64,000 nt of DNA from Mycolicibacterium madagascariense (lineage in GTDB: Bacteria > Actinomycetota > Actinomycetes > Mycobacteriales > Mycobacteriaceae). Under the pieces are notes generated by a model, which saw nothing but the letters and a program-made list of their open reading frames with translations, made no database searches and was not told the DNA's origin. The stretch is from the NCBI RefSeq assembly GCF_010729665.1, contig NZ_AP022610.1, positions 1,240,001-1,304,000 of the forward strand. Reading direction: 5' to 3'. Shown in pieces: positions 18,371 to 25,994 of this stretch (positions are counted from its first letter, which is position 1; each line of letters begins with the position of its first letter). Both the position numbers and the translations under genes were made by a program.

Positions 18371-18793
18371 TCAGGATGCGCACTGGGCGCAGGTGCCGAA
18401 GATCTCGATGGTGTGGCTGACGTCGGTGAAGCCGTTCTCGCGCGCCACCTTGGCGGCCCAGGCCTCGACGTGCTTGCCCGCGACCTCGACGGTGGCGCCG
18501 CACTGGCGGCAGACGAGGTGGTGGTGATGATCGTCGGAGCACCGGCGGTAGGCGGATTCGCCGTTCTCGGTGCGCAACGAGTCGACCAGGTCGGAGGTCG
18601 CCATCGTCTGCAGCGTGCGGTACACGGTGGTCAAGCCGATGCCCTCGCCGCGCCGGCGCAGTTCCTCGTGGAGTTCCTGCGCGGTGCGGAACTCGTCGAG
18701 ATCCTCGAGCAGGGCGGTGATGGCGGCGCGCTGCTTCGTCGCCCGGGTGGCCCGCACACCCACCTCACCGTGCTGCACGTCGGCGCCGGTCAC
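18371..18793 (-). CDS. zur: Zinc uptake regulator Zur (Fur family)
   Basis: 140 residues from the GTG at 18793, which overlaps the smtB stop (GTGA); a much longer frame upstream is an artefact. The winged helix contains RTAQELHEELRRRGEGIGLTTVYRTLQTMA; metal sites are in DHHHHLVCRQCG and the C-terminal GTCAQC. In M. tuberculosis the same pair is Rv2358 (smtB) and Rv2359 (zur/furB). With zinc bound it should repress znuA, znuCB and the zinc-free ribosomal genes, all of which carry Zur-type boxes in this window. Confidence 0.93.
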   Translation of the reverse strand: MTGADVQHGEVGVRATRATKQRAAITALLEDLDEFRTAQELHEELRRRGEGIGLTTVYRTLQTMATSDLVDSLRTENGESAYRRCSDDHHHHLVCRQCGATVEVAGKHVEAWAAKVARENGFTDVSHTIEIFGTCAQCAS

Positions 18794-19143
18794 TGCTGTT
18801 CTCCGGCGTGGGAGACGGCGGCGATCACGATGTCGGCGAGGTGGTGGTCGACGAGGCGGTAGATCACCTCGCGGCCGGACCGGGTGCCCGCGACCACGCC
18901 CGCGGCCTTGAGGATTCGCAGATGCTGGCTGACCAGTGGCTGCGGCACCTCGAGGGCGTCGACGAGTTCGTGGACGCAGCAGGCGGATTGACACAGCTGC
19001 AGGACGATGGCGATGCGCACGGGGGCGGCCAGTGCCCGCAGCAGATCACCGCTGCGTTCCAGGACCGGGCGACTGACCGTCGCCGACGGCTGGGGTTCGG
19101 GTGCGTCCACCGGATCGGCGGCGATGGCCGTGCTGGGCATCAA
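18790..19143 (-). CDS. smtB: ArsR/SmtB-family zinc-sensing repressor
   Basis: 117 residues. The HTH is VPQPLVSQHLRILKAAGVV. Metal sites: SACCVHE near helix 3, and a full alpha-5 site DxHx10HxxE (in VDHHLADIVIAAVSHAGEQQ), the zinc-sensing geometry of SmtB/CzrA. It is the first gene of smtB-zur. In M. tuberculosis SmtB represses this pair when zinc is low and releases it as zinc rises, so Zur is made when needed. Its likely operators lie just upstream (19174-19216). Confidence 0.92.
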   Translation of the reverse strand: MMPSTAIAADPVDAPEPQPSATVSRPVLERSGDLLRALAAPVRIAIVLQLCQSACCVHELVDALEVPQPLVSQHLRILKAAGVVAGTRSGREVIYRLVDHHLADIVIAAVSHAGEQQ

Positions 19144-19173
19144 TTCTCTCGGATACTCTCGATCGTCGCGCTG

Positions 19174-19216
19174 TTGGAAATGACTTCCACTAACTTACAT
19201 GCACGATCGCGCATGT
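19174..19216 (-). promoter_or_regulatory. Two operator-like palindromes upstream of smtB-zur
   Basis: Proximal block: TTGGAAATGACTTCCA at 19174-19189, a TGGAA-N5-TTCCA inverted repeat resembling the Zur box of rpmE2 (12 of 16). Distal block: ACATGCACGATCGCGCATGT at 19197-19216, a 20-bp palindrome with two mismatched pairs. They lie 31-73 bp before the smtB start. SmtB autoregulation is known in M. tuberculosis; which protein binds which block here is inference. Confidence 0.65.
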
Positions 19217-19233
19217 CAACCGACGCGGTGGGG

Positions 19234-21384
19234 TCAGGCCGGCAGCTGGTAACGGATCAGGCGTGAACTGTTGGCGACGACGGCCACCGAGGAGGCGTTG
19301 TGCAGTACGGCGGCCAGGACGGGGGACAGCGCGCCGCCGGCTCCGATGAGCAGTCCGAGGGCGTTGACCGCGATCGACATGGCGTAGTTCTGCCTGATGA
19401 GCTCGACGGTGTGTCCGCCCAGGTCGCGGATGTCGAGCAGCCGATACAGGTCGTCGCCGGCGAGGGCCGCGTCGGCGGTCTCCACGGCGACGTCGGTACC
19501 CGCCAGGCCCATGGCGATGCCGATGTCGGCGACCGCGAGGGCCGGGGCGTCGTTGACGCCGTCACCGACCATGGCGACCCGGTGGCCTTCGGCTTGCAGT
19601 CCGCGCACGGCGGCGAGCTTGTCCTCCGGCAGCACCTCGGCGTGCCATTCCTCGATGCCGAGTTCGGCGGCCACCGCGGCGGCGGTGTGGGCGTGGTCGC
19701 CGGTGAGCATCACGATGCGGCGCACGCCCTCGGCGCGCAGGGCGCTGAGCACGGCCCGCGCCTCGGCGCGGACTTCGTCGCGCAGGCTGATCAACCCGAC
19801 GAGCGTGCCGTCCACGGCGAGCAGCAGCGGAGTCTCGGCCTCCCGCCGCAACCGCTCGACCCAGTCGGTGGCGTCGGCGCTGACGGGCACGCCCTCACCG
19901 GACAGCAGCGACGGGCTGCCCAGCAGCAGCGTGCGGCCGTCGGCGCGGGTGCGCATGCCGAGTCCGACGAGGACCTCGCACTCCTCGTGCGGCGGGATCG
20001 CGATGTGGCGTTCCTCGGTGGACCGGATGACGGCCTCGGCCAGCGGGTGCCGGGAGTGGATCTCCGAGCTCGCGGCGTACGCGAGCACCTGCTCGGGTTG
20101 CCAATCATGGTGCAGCGCAACGATGTTGGTGACGACGGGGCGGCCGACGGTGAGGGTGCCGGTCTTGTCGAAGACGACGGCGTCGACCCGGCCCGCGGCC
20201 TCCAGGTGCGAGCCGCCCTTGATGAGGATGCCCCGCCGGGCGCCGTTGCCGATCGCCGCGCTGATGGCGGTGGGGGTGGCCAGGCCGACCGCGCACGGGC
20301 AGGCCACCAGGAGCATGGTCATGGCGCGGCGCACGTCGCCGGTCACGACGAGGGTCAGCGCCGACAACACGAACGATGCCGGCACGAAGCGGCGGGAGAA
20401 GTTCTCCCCGATCGTCTGGATGGGGGCGCGGTCGCGCTGGGCCTCCTCGACGCGGGAGATGATGCGCCCCAGGGTGGTCTCGGCGCCGACGGCGCTGGCG
20501 CGCACGACGAGCCGGCCCCGCAGCACGACCGACCCCGCATGCACGCGGTCGCCCTCGGCGACGGTGACGGGCAGGGTCTCCCCGGTGATCGCGGACTGGT
20601 CGACGATCGCCTCGCCCTCGATCACCGTGCCGTCGACCGGGATCGCGACGTGATCGTGGACGACGACGTCGTCACCGGTGGCCAGGGTGTCGACGCCGAC
20701 CTGGACCTCGGTGCCGTCGGCGAGGCGCAGCCACGCGGTGTCCGCGGTGCCGCGCAGCAGATCGGCGATCGCGCGCCGGGTCCGGCGCAGCGTCAGATCC
20801 TGCAGGTACTCACCGATGTTCAGCAACCACAGCACCGTCAGCGCGACGACGTTCTCCCGCAGCACCAGGCTGGCGATGGTGGCGGCGGACACCAGGGCGT
20901 CGGTGCCCACCGCGCGCCCACCGCGCAGACTGCGCAACGCTCCGCGCAGGAACGGATATCCGGTGAACACGGTGGCGCCGGTGGCGATCAGCCGACTGGT
21001 CGGCCCGAGCAGCGGGGGCCGGGCGAAGACGTAGCGGCGCAGTCCGAGCAACGTCAACGCCAGTCCGCCGACCACCATGCGCACGACGTCGGCGTTGGCG
21101 ACGTCGGCCGAACGCGGCGCCCGGCCCGCCAGCGCCGCGGTGCAGCTGGTGGCCGATTCGGTGATCGCCGCCAGGATCGCCGTGCGGTCGCTCAGGCGGG
21201 GGGAGTACCACACCACGACCGAGCCGGTGCGCGGGTAGGCGTGCACCATCCGTACCCCCGCCACCGGTTCGGTGGTCTGCTCCACCGCGACCGCCCGGGC
21301 GTTGGACACCAGCCAGGGTGCGCGCACCCGCAGGCGGCCCGCGGCGTCGGAGACGACGGTCAGCTCAGCGGCGGTCGTGCTCAC
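19234..21384 (-). CDS. ctpC: Heavy-metal P-type ATPase CtpC
   Basis: 716 residues (718 in M. tuberculosis CtpC). There is no CxxC metal-binding domain; the N-terminal region (about 100 residues) precedes the membrane part. Key motifs: ITGETLPV, the membrane site LLVACPCAVGLATPT, DKTGTLTVG, MLTGDH and GDGVNDAPAL. CtpC exports Zn(II)/Mn(II) and protects mycobacteria against zinc poisoning. The start is the GTG at 21384, 9 bp after the PacL1 gene, giving the pacL1-ctpC order of Rv3269-Rv3270. It lies between the zinc sensors (smtB-zur) and the zinc importer (znuCB), so uptake and efflux are encoded side by side. Confidence 0.88.
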   Translation of the reverse strand: MSTTAAELTVVSDAAGRLRVRAPWLVSNARAVAVEQTTEPVAGVRMVHAYPRTGSVVVWYSPRLSDRTAILAAITESATSCTAALAGRAPRSADVANADVVRMVVGGLALTLLGLRRYVFARPPLLGPTSRLIATGATVFTGYPFLRGALRSLRGGRAVGTDALVSAATIASLVLRENVVALTVLWLLNIGEYLQDLTLRRTRRAIADLLRGTADTAWLRLADGTEVQVGVDTLATGDDVVVHDHVAIPVDGTVIEGEAIVDQSAITGETLPVTVAEGDRVHAGSVVLRGRLVVRASAVGAETTLGRIISRVEEAQRDRAPIQTIGENFSRRFVPASFVLSALTLVVTGDVRRAMTMLLVACPCAVGLATPTAISAAIGNGARRGILIKGGSHLEAAGRVDAVVFDKTGTLTVGRPVVTNIVALHHDWQPEQVLAYAASSEIHSRHPLAEAVIRSTEERHIAIPPHEECEVLVGLGMRTRADGRTLLLGSPSLLSGEGVPVSADATDWVERLRREAETPLLLAVDGTLVGLISLRDEVRAEARAVLSALRAEGVRRIVMLTGDHAHTAAAVAAELGIEEWHAEVLPEDKLAAVRGLQAEGHRVAMVGDGVNDAPALAVADIGIAMGLAGTDVAVETADAALAGDDLYRLLDIRDLGGHTVELIRQNYAMSIAVNALGLLIGAGGALSPVLAAVLHNASSVAVVANSSRLIRYQLPA

Positions 21385-21393
21385 GCGGGGCGA

Positions 21394-21681
21394 TCAGTGG
21401 TCGTGATCGTGGTCATGAGGTGCGGTGACGCTGGGTGGAGTGGATTCCTCGCCGAGGCGTCCGCGGGCCTCGGCCACCACGTCGGCGACCTTGAGGCGGG
21501 CCGATTCGGCGCCACGCTCGGCCGAGCGCACGCCCCGCAGCCCCCACTCGGTGGTGGTGACCGCCGCTTCGTGGACCGGCGCCTTGGCCGCCGCGCGCCG
21601 CGCGAGGTCATAGGCCGCCGCGCCCACCGCTCCGGTCAGCACCGTCGACACCACCTTGCCCAGCACTCCATGGATGATCAT
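21394..21681 (-). CDS. pacL1: PacL1-like metallochaperone (DUF1490)
   Basis: 95 residues. N-terminal membrane segment (GVLGKVVSTVLTGAVGAAAYDLA), then a basic/amphipathic helix (residues 30-72) and a C-terminal metal-binding tail DHDHDH. This is the layout of mycobacterial PacL proteins, small membrane partners that bind zinc through an Asp/His tail and stabilise CtpC in membrane platforms. The gene directly precedes ctpC. Confidence 0.88.
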   Translation of the reverse strand: MIIHGVLGKVVSTVLTGAVGAAAYDLARRAAAKAPVHEAAVTTTEWGLRGVRSAERGAESARLKVADVVAEARGRLGEESTPPSVTAPHDHDHDH

Positions 21682-21733
21682 CGGTTCTGCGTCTCCTCAC
21701 CGTCGTCGTAGTGGTCGTTTGCGTATCTGGTCG

Positions 21734-22588
21734 TCAGTCGACGTGGGCCAGAGCCAGGCGGCGCCGAGCGTCCAACGCCGGACCCGCCCAGCGGGCGGCG
21801 AGTCTGGCCGCCACGTACATCGCGAAGCTGATGGTGGAGATGAGCACGCTGGCCTTGACCTCGGGGTGGACGAGGCTCAGCAGCAGACCGCCATCGGCGG
21901 CGATCAGCGCGATGGCGATGGACAGCGCGATGACCACCGGGGTGCGGGCGCTGAGCCGACTGGCGGCCGCGGCGGGGGTGATGGCGAGGCTGAGCACCAG
22001 CAGCGTCCCGACGATCTGAGCGGCCTCGGTCACGGTGAGGGCCAGGACGTAGACGAACAGCAGTCCGACCAATCGGGTGGGCACGCCGCGGGCGGCGGCG
22101 AGTTCGGGGTCCACCGAGGCGAACAGCAGTGGTCGGTAGAGCACGGCCATGACGATGAGGACGCCGGCGGCGATGACGACCAGCAGGGTGATCTGGCCGG
22201 GGCTGACGCCGAAGATCTGGCCGAACAGGATATTGGTGGCCGCGGTCGCGAAGCCCTTGTACAGCGACAGCAGATAGACCCCGACGCCCAGCCCGAACGC
22301 GAGGATGACTCCGATCGCGGAGTTGCGTTCGCGCTCGCGGTGGCCCAGGAAGCCGATGGCGGTGGCGACCACCAGCGAGCCGAGCAGCGCGCCCAGGATC
22401 GGATCGTCGGCAGCGACGAGGCCGGCCGCCGCCCCGGTGAAGGCCAGTTCGGCGCTGCCGTGCACGGCGAACGCGAGATCGCGCATGATCACCACGGGCC
22501 CGATCAGACCCGCGGTCACCGCGACGAGCGTGGCGGCGATCAGCGCGTTGCGGACGAAGGTCTCCGACAGGTAGTCAGCGAGCGTCAC
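21734..22588 (-). CDS. znuB: Zinc ABC transporter permease
   Basis: 284 residues, about eight or nine membrane helices, ABC-3 family. Typical segments: VVIMRDLAFAVHGSAELAFTGAA (conserved His), ILAFGLGVGVYLLSLYKGF and VEAAQIVGTLLVLSLAITPAAAA-like near the C-terminus (here TEAAQIVG...). Its GTG start overlaps the znuC stop (GTGA). It forms the channel for zinc delivered by ZnuA, whose gene lies apart at 8692-9642. Confidence 0.9.
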   Translation of the reverse strand: MTLADYLSETFVRNALIAATLVAVTAGLIGPVVIMRDLAFAVHGSAELAFTGAAAGLVAADDPILGALLGSLVVATAIGFLGHRERERNSAIGVILAFGLGVGVYLLSLYKGFATAATNILFGQIFGVSPGQITLLVVIAAGVLIVMAVLYRPLLFASVDPELAAARGVPTRLVGLLFVYVLALTVTEAAQIVGTLLVLSLAITPAAAASRLSARTPVVIALSIAIALIAADGGLLLSLVHPEVKASVLISTISFAMYVAARLAARWAGPALDARRRLALAHVD

Positions 22589-23415
22589 GACCGGTCACCG
22601 ACGTGGTGGTAGTGGCCGTCACCGGCCTCGGAGTGGGCGCCGTCCGGAGCGCCGACGATGACGATCCTCCCGCCGACGCGCAGCACCTCGACGTCGGTCC
22701 CGTACAGCGCCGACAGCGTCTCGCTGGTCAACACCTCATCGGGCGTGCCGAGCTTCCATCGGGTGCCGACGAGGTAGAGGACGCGGTCGACGACGGGCAG
22801 CACCGGGTTGATCTCGTGGGTCACGAACACCACCGCGACGTCGGCCGACCGGCGCTGGGCATCGATCAACTCGACCACCTCGCGCTGATGCTTGAGGTCC
22901 AGCGACAGCAACGCCTCGTCGCACAGCAGCAGGCGAGGATCACCCAGCAGTGCCTGAGCGATGCGCAGGCGCTGCTGCTCACCACCCGACAGCAGTCCCA
23001 CCGGAGATTGCGCGAACGCGGTGGCGCCGACGGCGGCGACCGCGTCGTCCACGCGGCGGCGACGCCGGGCGCTGGGCAGTCCGACGCCCCAGCGGTGTCC
23101 GTCCAATCCCAGCCGCACCAGGTCGACGCCCCGGATGGGCAGGTCGCGGTCGAAGCCCTTCTGCTGGGGGACGTAGCCGATGACGTGGCTGCCCCGCCGG
23201 GGTGGGGCACCGCACACCTCGACGGTCCCCGTCGTCAGCCGCGTCAGTCCCAGCAGCACCCGCACCAGCGACGTCTTGCCGCTGCCATTGGGTCCCAGCA
23301 CGGCCACGAACTCCCCGGGCGCGACGTCCACGTCGACGTCCTGCCACAACTGACGGGCGCCATGGGACAACCCCGCTCCCCGCAGGCGCACGGTCGGTGC
23401 CTGAGGTTGGCCCAC
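22585..23415 (-). CDS. znuC: Zinc ABC transporter ATP-binding protein
   Basis: 276 residues from the GTG at 23415, with GGAGGAGGG just upstream; a longer frame would cover the Zur box. Walker A GPNGSGKT, signature LSGGEQQR, Walker B LLLCDEALLSLD, H-loop VTHE. The C-terminal tail is His-rich (HSEAGDGHYHHVGDRS), a feature of some ZnuC proteins that may sense or bind zinc. First gene of znuC-znuB, 22-47 bp behind a Zur-type operator. Confidence 0.92.
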   Translation of the reverse strand: MGQPQAPTVRLRGAGLSHGARQLWQDVDVDVAPGEFVAVLGPNGSGKTSLVRVLLGLTRLTTGTVEVCGAPPRRGSHVIGYVPQQKGFDRDLPIRGVDLVRLGLDGHRWGVGLPSARRRRRVDDAVAAVGATAFAQSPVGLLSGGEQQRLRIAQALLGDPRLLLCDEALLSLDLKHQREVVELIDAQRRSADVAVVFVTHEINPVLPVVDRVLYLVGTRWKLGTPDEVLTSETLSALYGTDVEVLRVGGRIVIVGAPDGAHSEAGDGHYHHVGDRS

Positions 23416-23436
23416 CGTGCCCTCCTCCGACTTAGC

Positions 23437-23462
23437 TGAAACGGTAACCATTCCCGGTAACG
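23437..23462 (-). promoter_or_regulatory. Zur-type operator upstream of znuC
   Basis: The + strand block begins TGAAACGGTAACCATT and ends CCCGGTAACG; 21 of 26 positions match the block before znuA. It lies 22-47 bp upstream of the znuC start. A shared flanking TAGACCA follows both blocks. Confidence 0.75.
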
Positions 23463-23600
23463 GTAGACCATGGCGGCGTCGCGTGCATCCGTGCAGGGTC
23501 CGGCCACGCAGTCACGGGAGGACCAGCTGGCCCCGGGGTGCGCAGCGGAGCCGATCCGGGCGATCGTGCGCCAGTCGGGCGCGCCTTCTCAGCAGACGGG

Positions 23601-24260
23601 TCAGACGAGGCCCGCGACGAAGTTCGCGGCCTGGGGGATGAAGTCCGACGTCTCATAGTGCGTGTGCGCGAACGGGTTTCGGCCGCGCGAGCAGATCGGG
23701 TCACCGTCGGCGCACAGGTCGATGGCGCGTCCGGCGAACGTCGAGTCCGTGATGGGAATGGAGAACTTCGTGGACGGGTTGCCGAAGACCGCGACCGCGG
23801 CCACGTGGGAATCGAGGTTCGTGGGCAGCGGCGGCGCCGACCCGACTTCGCCGATCTTGTTGCCCAGCGGCGGGATGCCGGCCAGCATGTCCATCACCGC
23901 GGCACCCTGCGAATAGCCGCCGAGCACCACGCGCGTGCTCGGGCACTGGGCCACGAGTGAGCTGATGAAGTTGGTTGCGTCGGTCGCGCCGTCCTGCGCC
24001 ATGAGGAAGTCGTAGCTCGCGGGGTAGTCGACGCCGTAGGTGCCGATCGTCTTGCCACCGACCAGCGGCGTCAGCGCATCGACGAGCGCTTGGCCCACCC
24101 GGCCGATGCCGGGAGGTTCGCCGGTTCCGCGCGCGAACACCATTTCGATGTCGCTGCAGGGGTCGGCGGACGCCGGCGGGGCGATGGCCACGGGAGAGAC
24201 GGCGCAGATGAGGGCCGACGCGATCGCCGCGAGGCGACTCGGCAGACGAAGCGTGGTCAC
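23601..24260 (-). CDS. Cutinase family secreted esterase
   Basis: 219 residues from a GTG at 24260. Signal peptide to about residue 32 (PPASA). Catalytic Ser117 in GGYSQG, Asp187 in ADGDPIC and His199 (or 201) in FAHTHY. In M. tuberculosis two cutinase genes (Rv3451, Rv3452) lie divergently next to eccB4; this gene has the same relative orientation, separated from eccB4 by an EamA exporter and a CGNR regulator. Substrate unknown. Confidence 0.92.
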   Translation of the reverse strand: MTTLRLPSRLAAIASALICAVSPVAIAPPASADPCSDIEMVFARGTGEPPGIGRVGQALVDALTPLVGGKTIGTYGVDYPASYDFLMAQDGATDATNFISSLVAQCPSTRVVLGGYSQGAAVMDMLAGIPPLGNKIGEVGSAPPLPTNLDSHVAAVAVFGNPSTKFSIPITDSTFAGRAIDLCADGDPICSRGRNPFAHTHYETSDFIPQAANFVAGLV

Positions 24261-24284
24261 GCCTGCATCCTCGCATACTGGGGA

Positions 24285-25301
24285 TTAGCTGCCGCGCACC
24301 GTCTCGGGCTCGGCCGCACCGTCGACCGGGGTCTCCGGCCACGACGCCTCGGCAACCTTCTCGGTGCGGTCGCCCTGTCGGGCGAGCACCAATCCGGCCA
24401 GGACGACGACGCCTCCGACGGCCTGCACCGGCGTGAGCGCCTCCCCAAGCAGCACCCACGCGGCGAGTACGGCGAACATCACCTCGGCCAGGCCGACGAG
24501 GGAGGCGAAGCGCGGCCGGAGCCGGGCGATGCCCATGATCCCGAGCAGGTAGGCGATGGCCGTCGGGATCAACGCCAGCGCGACGACGGGCACCACCCAG
24601 GACGTGGTGTAGCCGGCGACGACGGTGTCGCGTGCCGTGAACGTCATGGGCGCGAGCCCGGAGATGCCGAGCACGCCGACGCCGACCGCGCCGACCACCA
24701 GGCCGCCCGCGGCGAGCGTGACCGAGTTCAGACCCGTGCCGTCCGCGGTGACCTCGTCGGACATCATGAAGTAGCACGCCGCGCACACCGCCGCGCCCAG
24801 TCCCCAGCCGACGCCGACGAGGTTGATGTGGGCACCGTCGAAGACGTTGAGCACCAACATGATTCCCGCGATGGCCAGAGCCACGCCACCCAGGGTGAGG
24901 CGACTCGGCCTGCGCCGCGTGGTGGCCCACAGCCAACCAACGACGAGCAGGGGCGAGGTGTACTCCAGCAGCAGGGCCACGGCGACCGACAGGTGGGAGA
25001 CCGCGTAGTAGTAGCAGAGTTGGGCACCGGCGATGGGGGCGACGCCGTAGGCGATCACGGTCTTCCAGTGCTGCAGCGCCTCGTGCACCCAGTCGGGTTT
25101 GCGCATCGTGGCGTAGACGGCCATCGCGAGTGCGCCGCCCGCCAGCCGGGCGGTGACGGCACTGATGGGCGTCCAGCCGGCCTCCATCAGCGCCTTGGCC
25201 AGCGGGCCGGACATGCCGAACGCGAACGCCGAGCCGAGCGCGAACAGCAGGCCGAGCCGAAACTGGTCGGCGGCGGGTCGCGTGTCGACGGTCGCGGTCA
25301 T
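24285..25301 (-). CDS. EamA/DMT-family inner membrane exporter
   Basis: 338 residues with ten predicted membrane helices in two EamA repeats (first LGLLFALGSAFAFGMSGPLAKALM, second beginning VGWGLGAAVCAACYFMMSD). The N-terminus is short and the C-terminal tail acidic (ETPVDGAAEPETVRGS). DMT exporters move amino acids or other small metabolites; the substrate cannot be read from the sequence. It is divergent from a CGNR-type regulator gene 75 bp away, a common regulator/transporter pairing, so that regulator probably controls it. Confidence 0.85.
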   Translation of the reverse strand: MTATVDTRPAADQFRLGLLFALGSAFAFGMSGPLAKALMEAGWTPISAVTARLAGGALAMAVYATMRKPDWVHEALQHWKTVIAYGVAPIAGAQLCYYYAVSHLSVAVALLLEYTSPLLVVGWLWATTRRRPSRLTLGGVALAIAGIMLVLNVFDGAHINLVGVGWGLGAAVCAACYFMMSDEVTADGTGLNSVTLAAGGLVVGAVGVGVLGISGLAPMTFTARDTVVAGYTTSWVVPVVALALIPTAIAYLLGIMGIARLRPRFASLVGLAEVMFAVLAAWVLLGEALTPVQAVGGVVVLAGLVLARQGDRTEKVAEASWPETPVDGAAEPETVRGS

Positions 25302-25376
25302 GTGGCACCCCCCGGGATGTAATGAGTAAAATCAATGTTGGTCATGACGCTACGACCGGATGGAGTCAGCAGTCAA

Positions 25377-25934
25377 ATGATTTTCAGTCATGACACCGAA
25401 CTCACACTTCGCGCCGCCTGTGTGCTGGTCAACAGCGACCGCGTCGACGGGGAGCACCTCGGCGACCTGCCCGCACTCGACGTCTACCTCGACGGGTTCG
25501 GGTGGACCGGGCGCCGGGACCGCGACACCGCCGAGATCGAGTCCGTGCACCGCCTGCGCACGCGGCTGGGCAAGATCTGGGCCAGCGCCGATGACGAAGA
25601 GCGCGTCGTCGGCCAGGTCAATGCGTTGCTCAGCGACACCAGGGCCGCACCATGGCTGACCCGTCACCCCGAGATGCCCGAGTGGCACCTGCACCTCGCG
25701 TCGATCCACGACCCGCTGTGGCAGCGCATGGGCGCCGAGATGGCCATGTCGCTGGCCGACCTCATCCGAGCAGGCGAGCTGCGCAGGCTCAAGACGTGCG
25801 CGGCCCCCGACTGCGACGCCGTCCTGGTCGACCTGTCGCGCAACCGGTCGCGGATGTTCTGCGACACCGGCAACTGCGGCAACCGTCAGCACGTGGCGGC
25901 CTACCGGCAGCGGCAGGCGCGCGACGGCGACTGA
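25377..25934 (+). CDS. CGNR zinc-finger transcriptional regulator
   Basis: 185 residues from the ATG at 25377 (MIFSHDTELTLRAACVLVN). The N-terminal ABATE-type domain has LRAACVLVNS and the C-terminal zinc finger is C-AAPDC-...-FCDTGNCGNRQHVAAYR (CGNR motif). The divergent EamA gene is the probable target. The start region is AT-rich (AATGAGTAAAATCAATG), consistent with a promoter/operator between the two genes. Confidence 0.85.
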   Translation: MIFSHDTELTLRAACVLVNSDRVDGEHLGDLPALDVYLDGFGWTGRRDRDTAEIESVHRLRTRLGKIWASADDEERVVGQVNALLSDTRAAPWLTRHPEMPEWHLHLASIHDPLWQRMGAEMAMSLADLIRAGELRRLKTCAAPDCDAVLVDLSRNRSRMFCDTGNCGNRQHVAAYRQRQARDGD

Positions 25935-25994
25935 CCACTCACAAGTGGTGCGTCTGCGCCCATCTCGTCGGCCCTAGGGTCGGTGGGGGTGATC

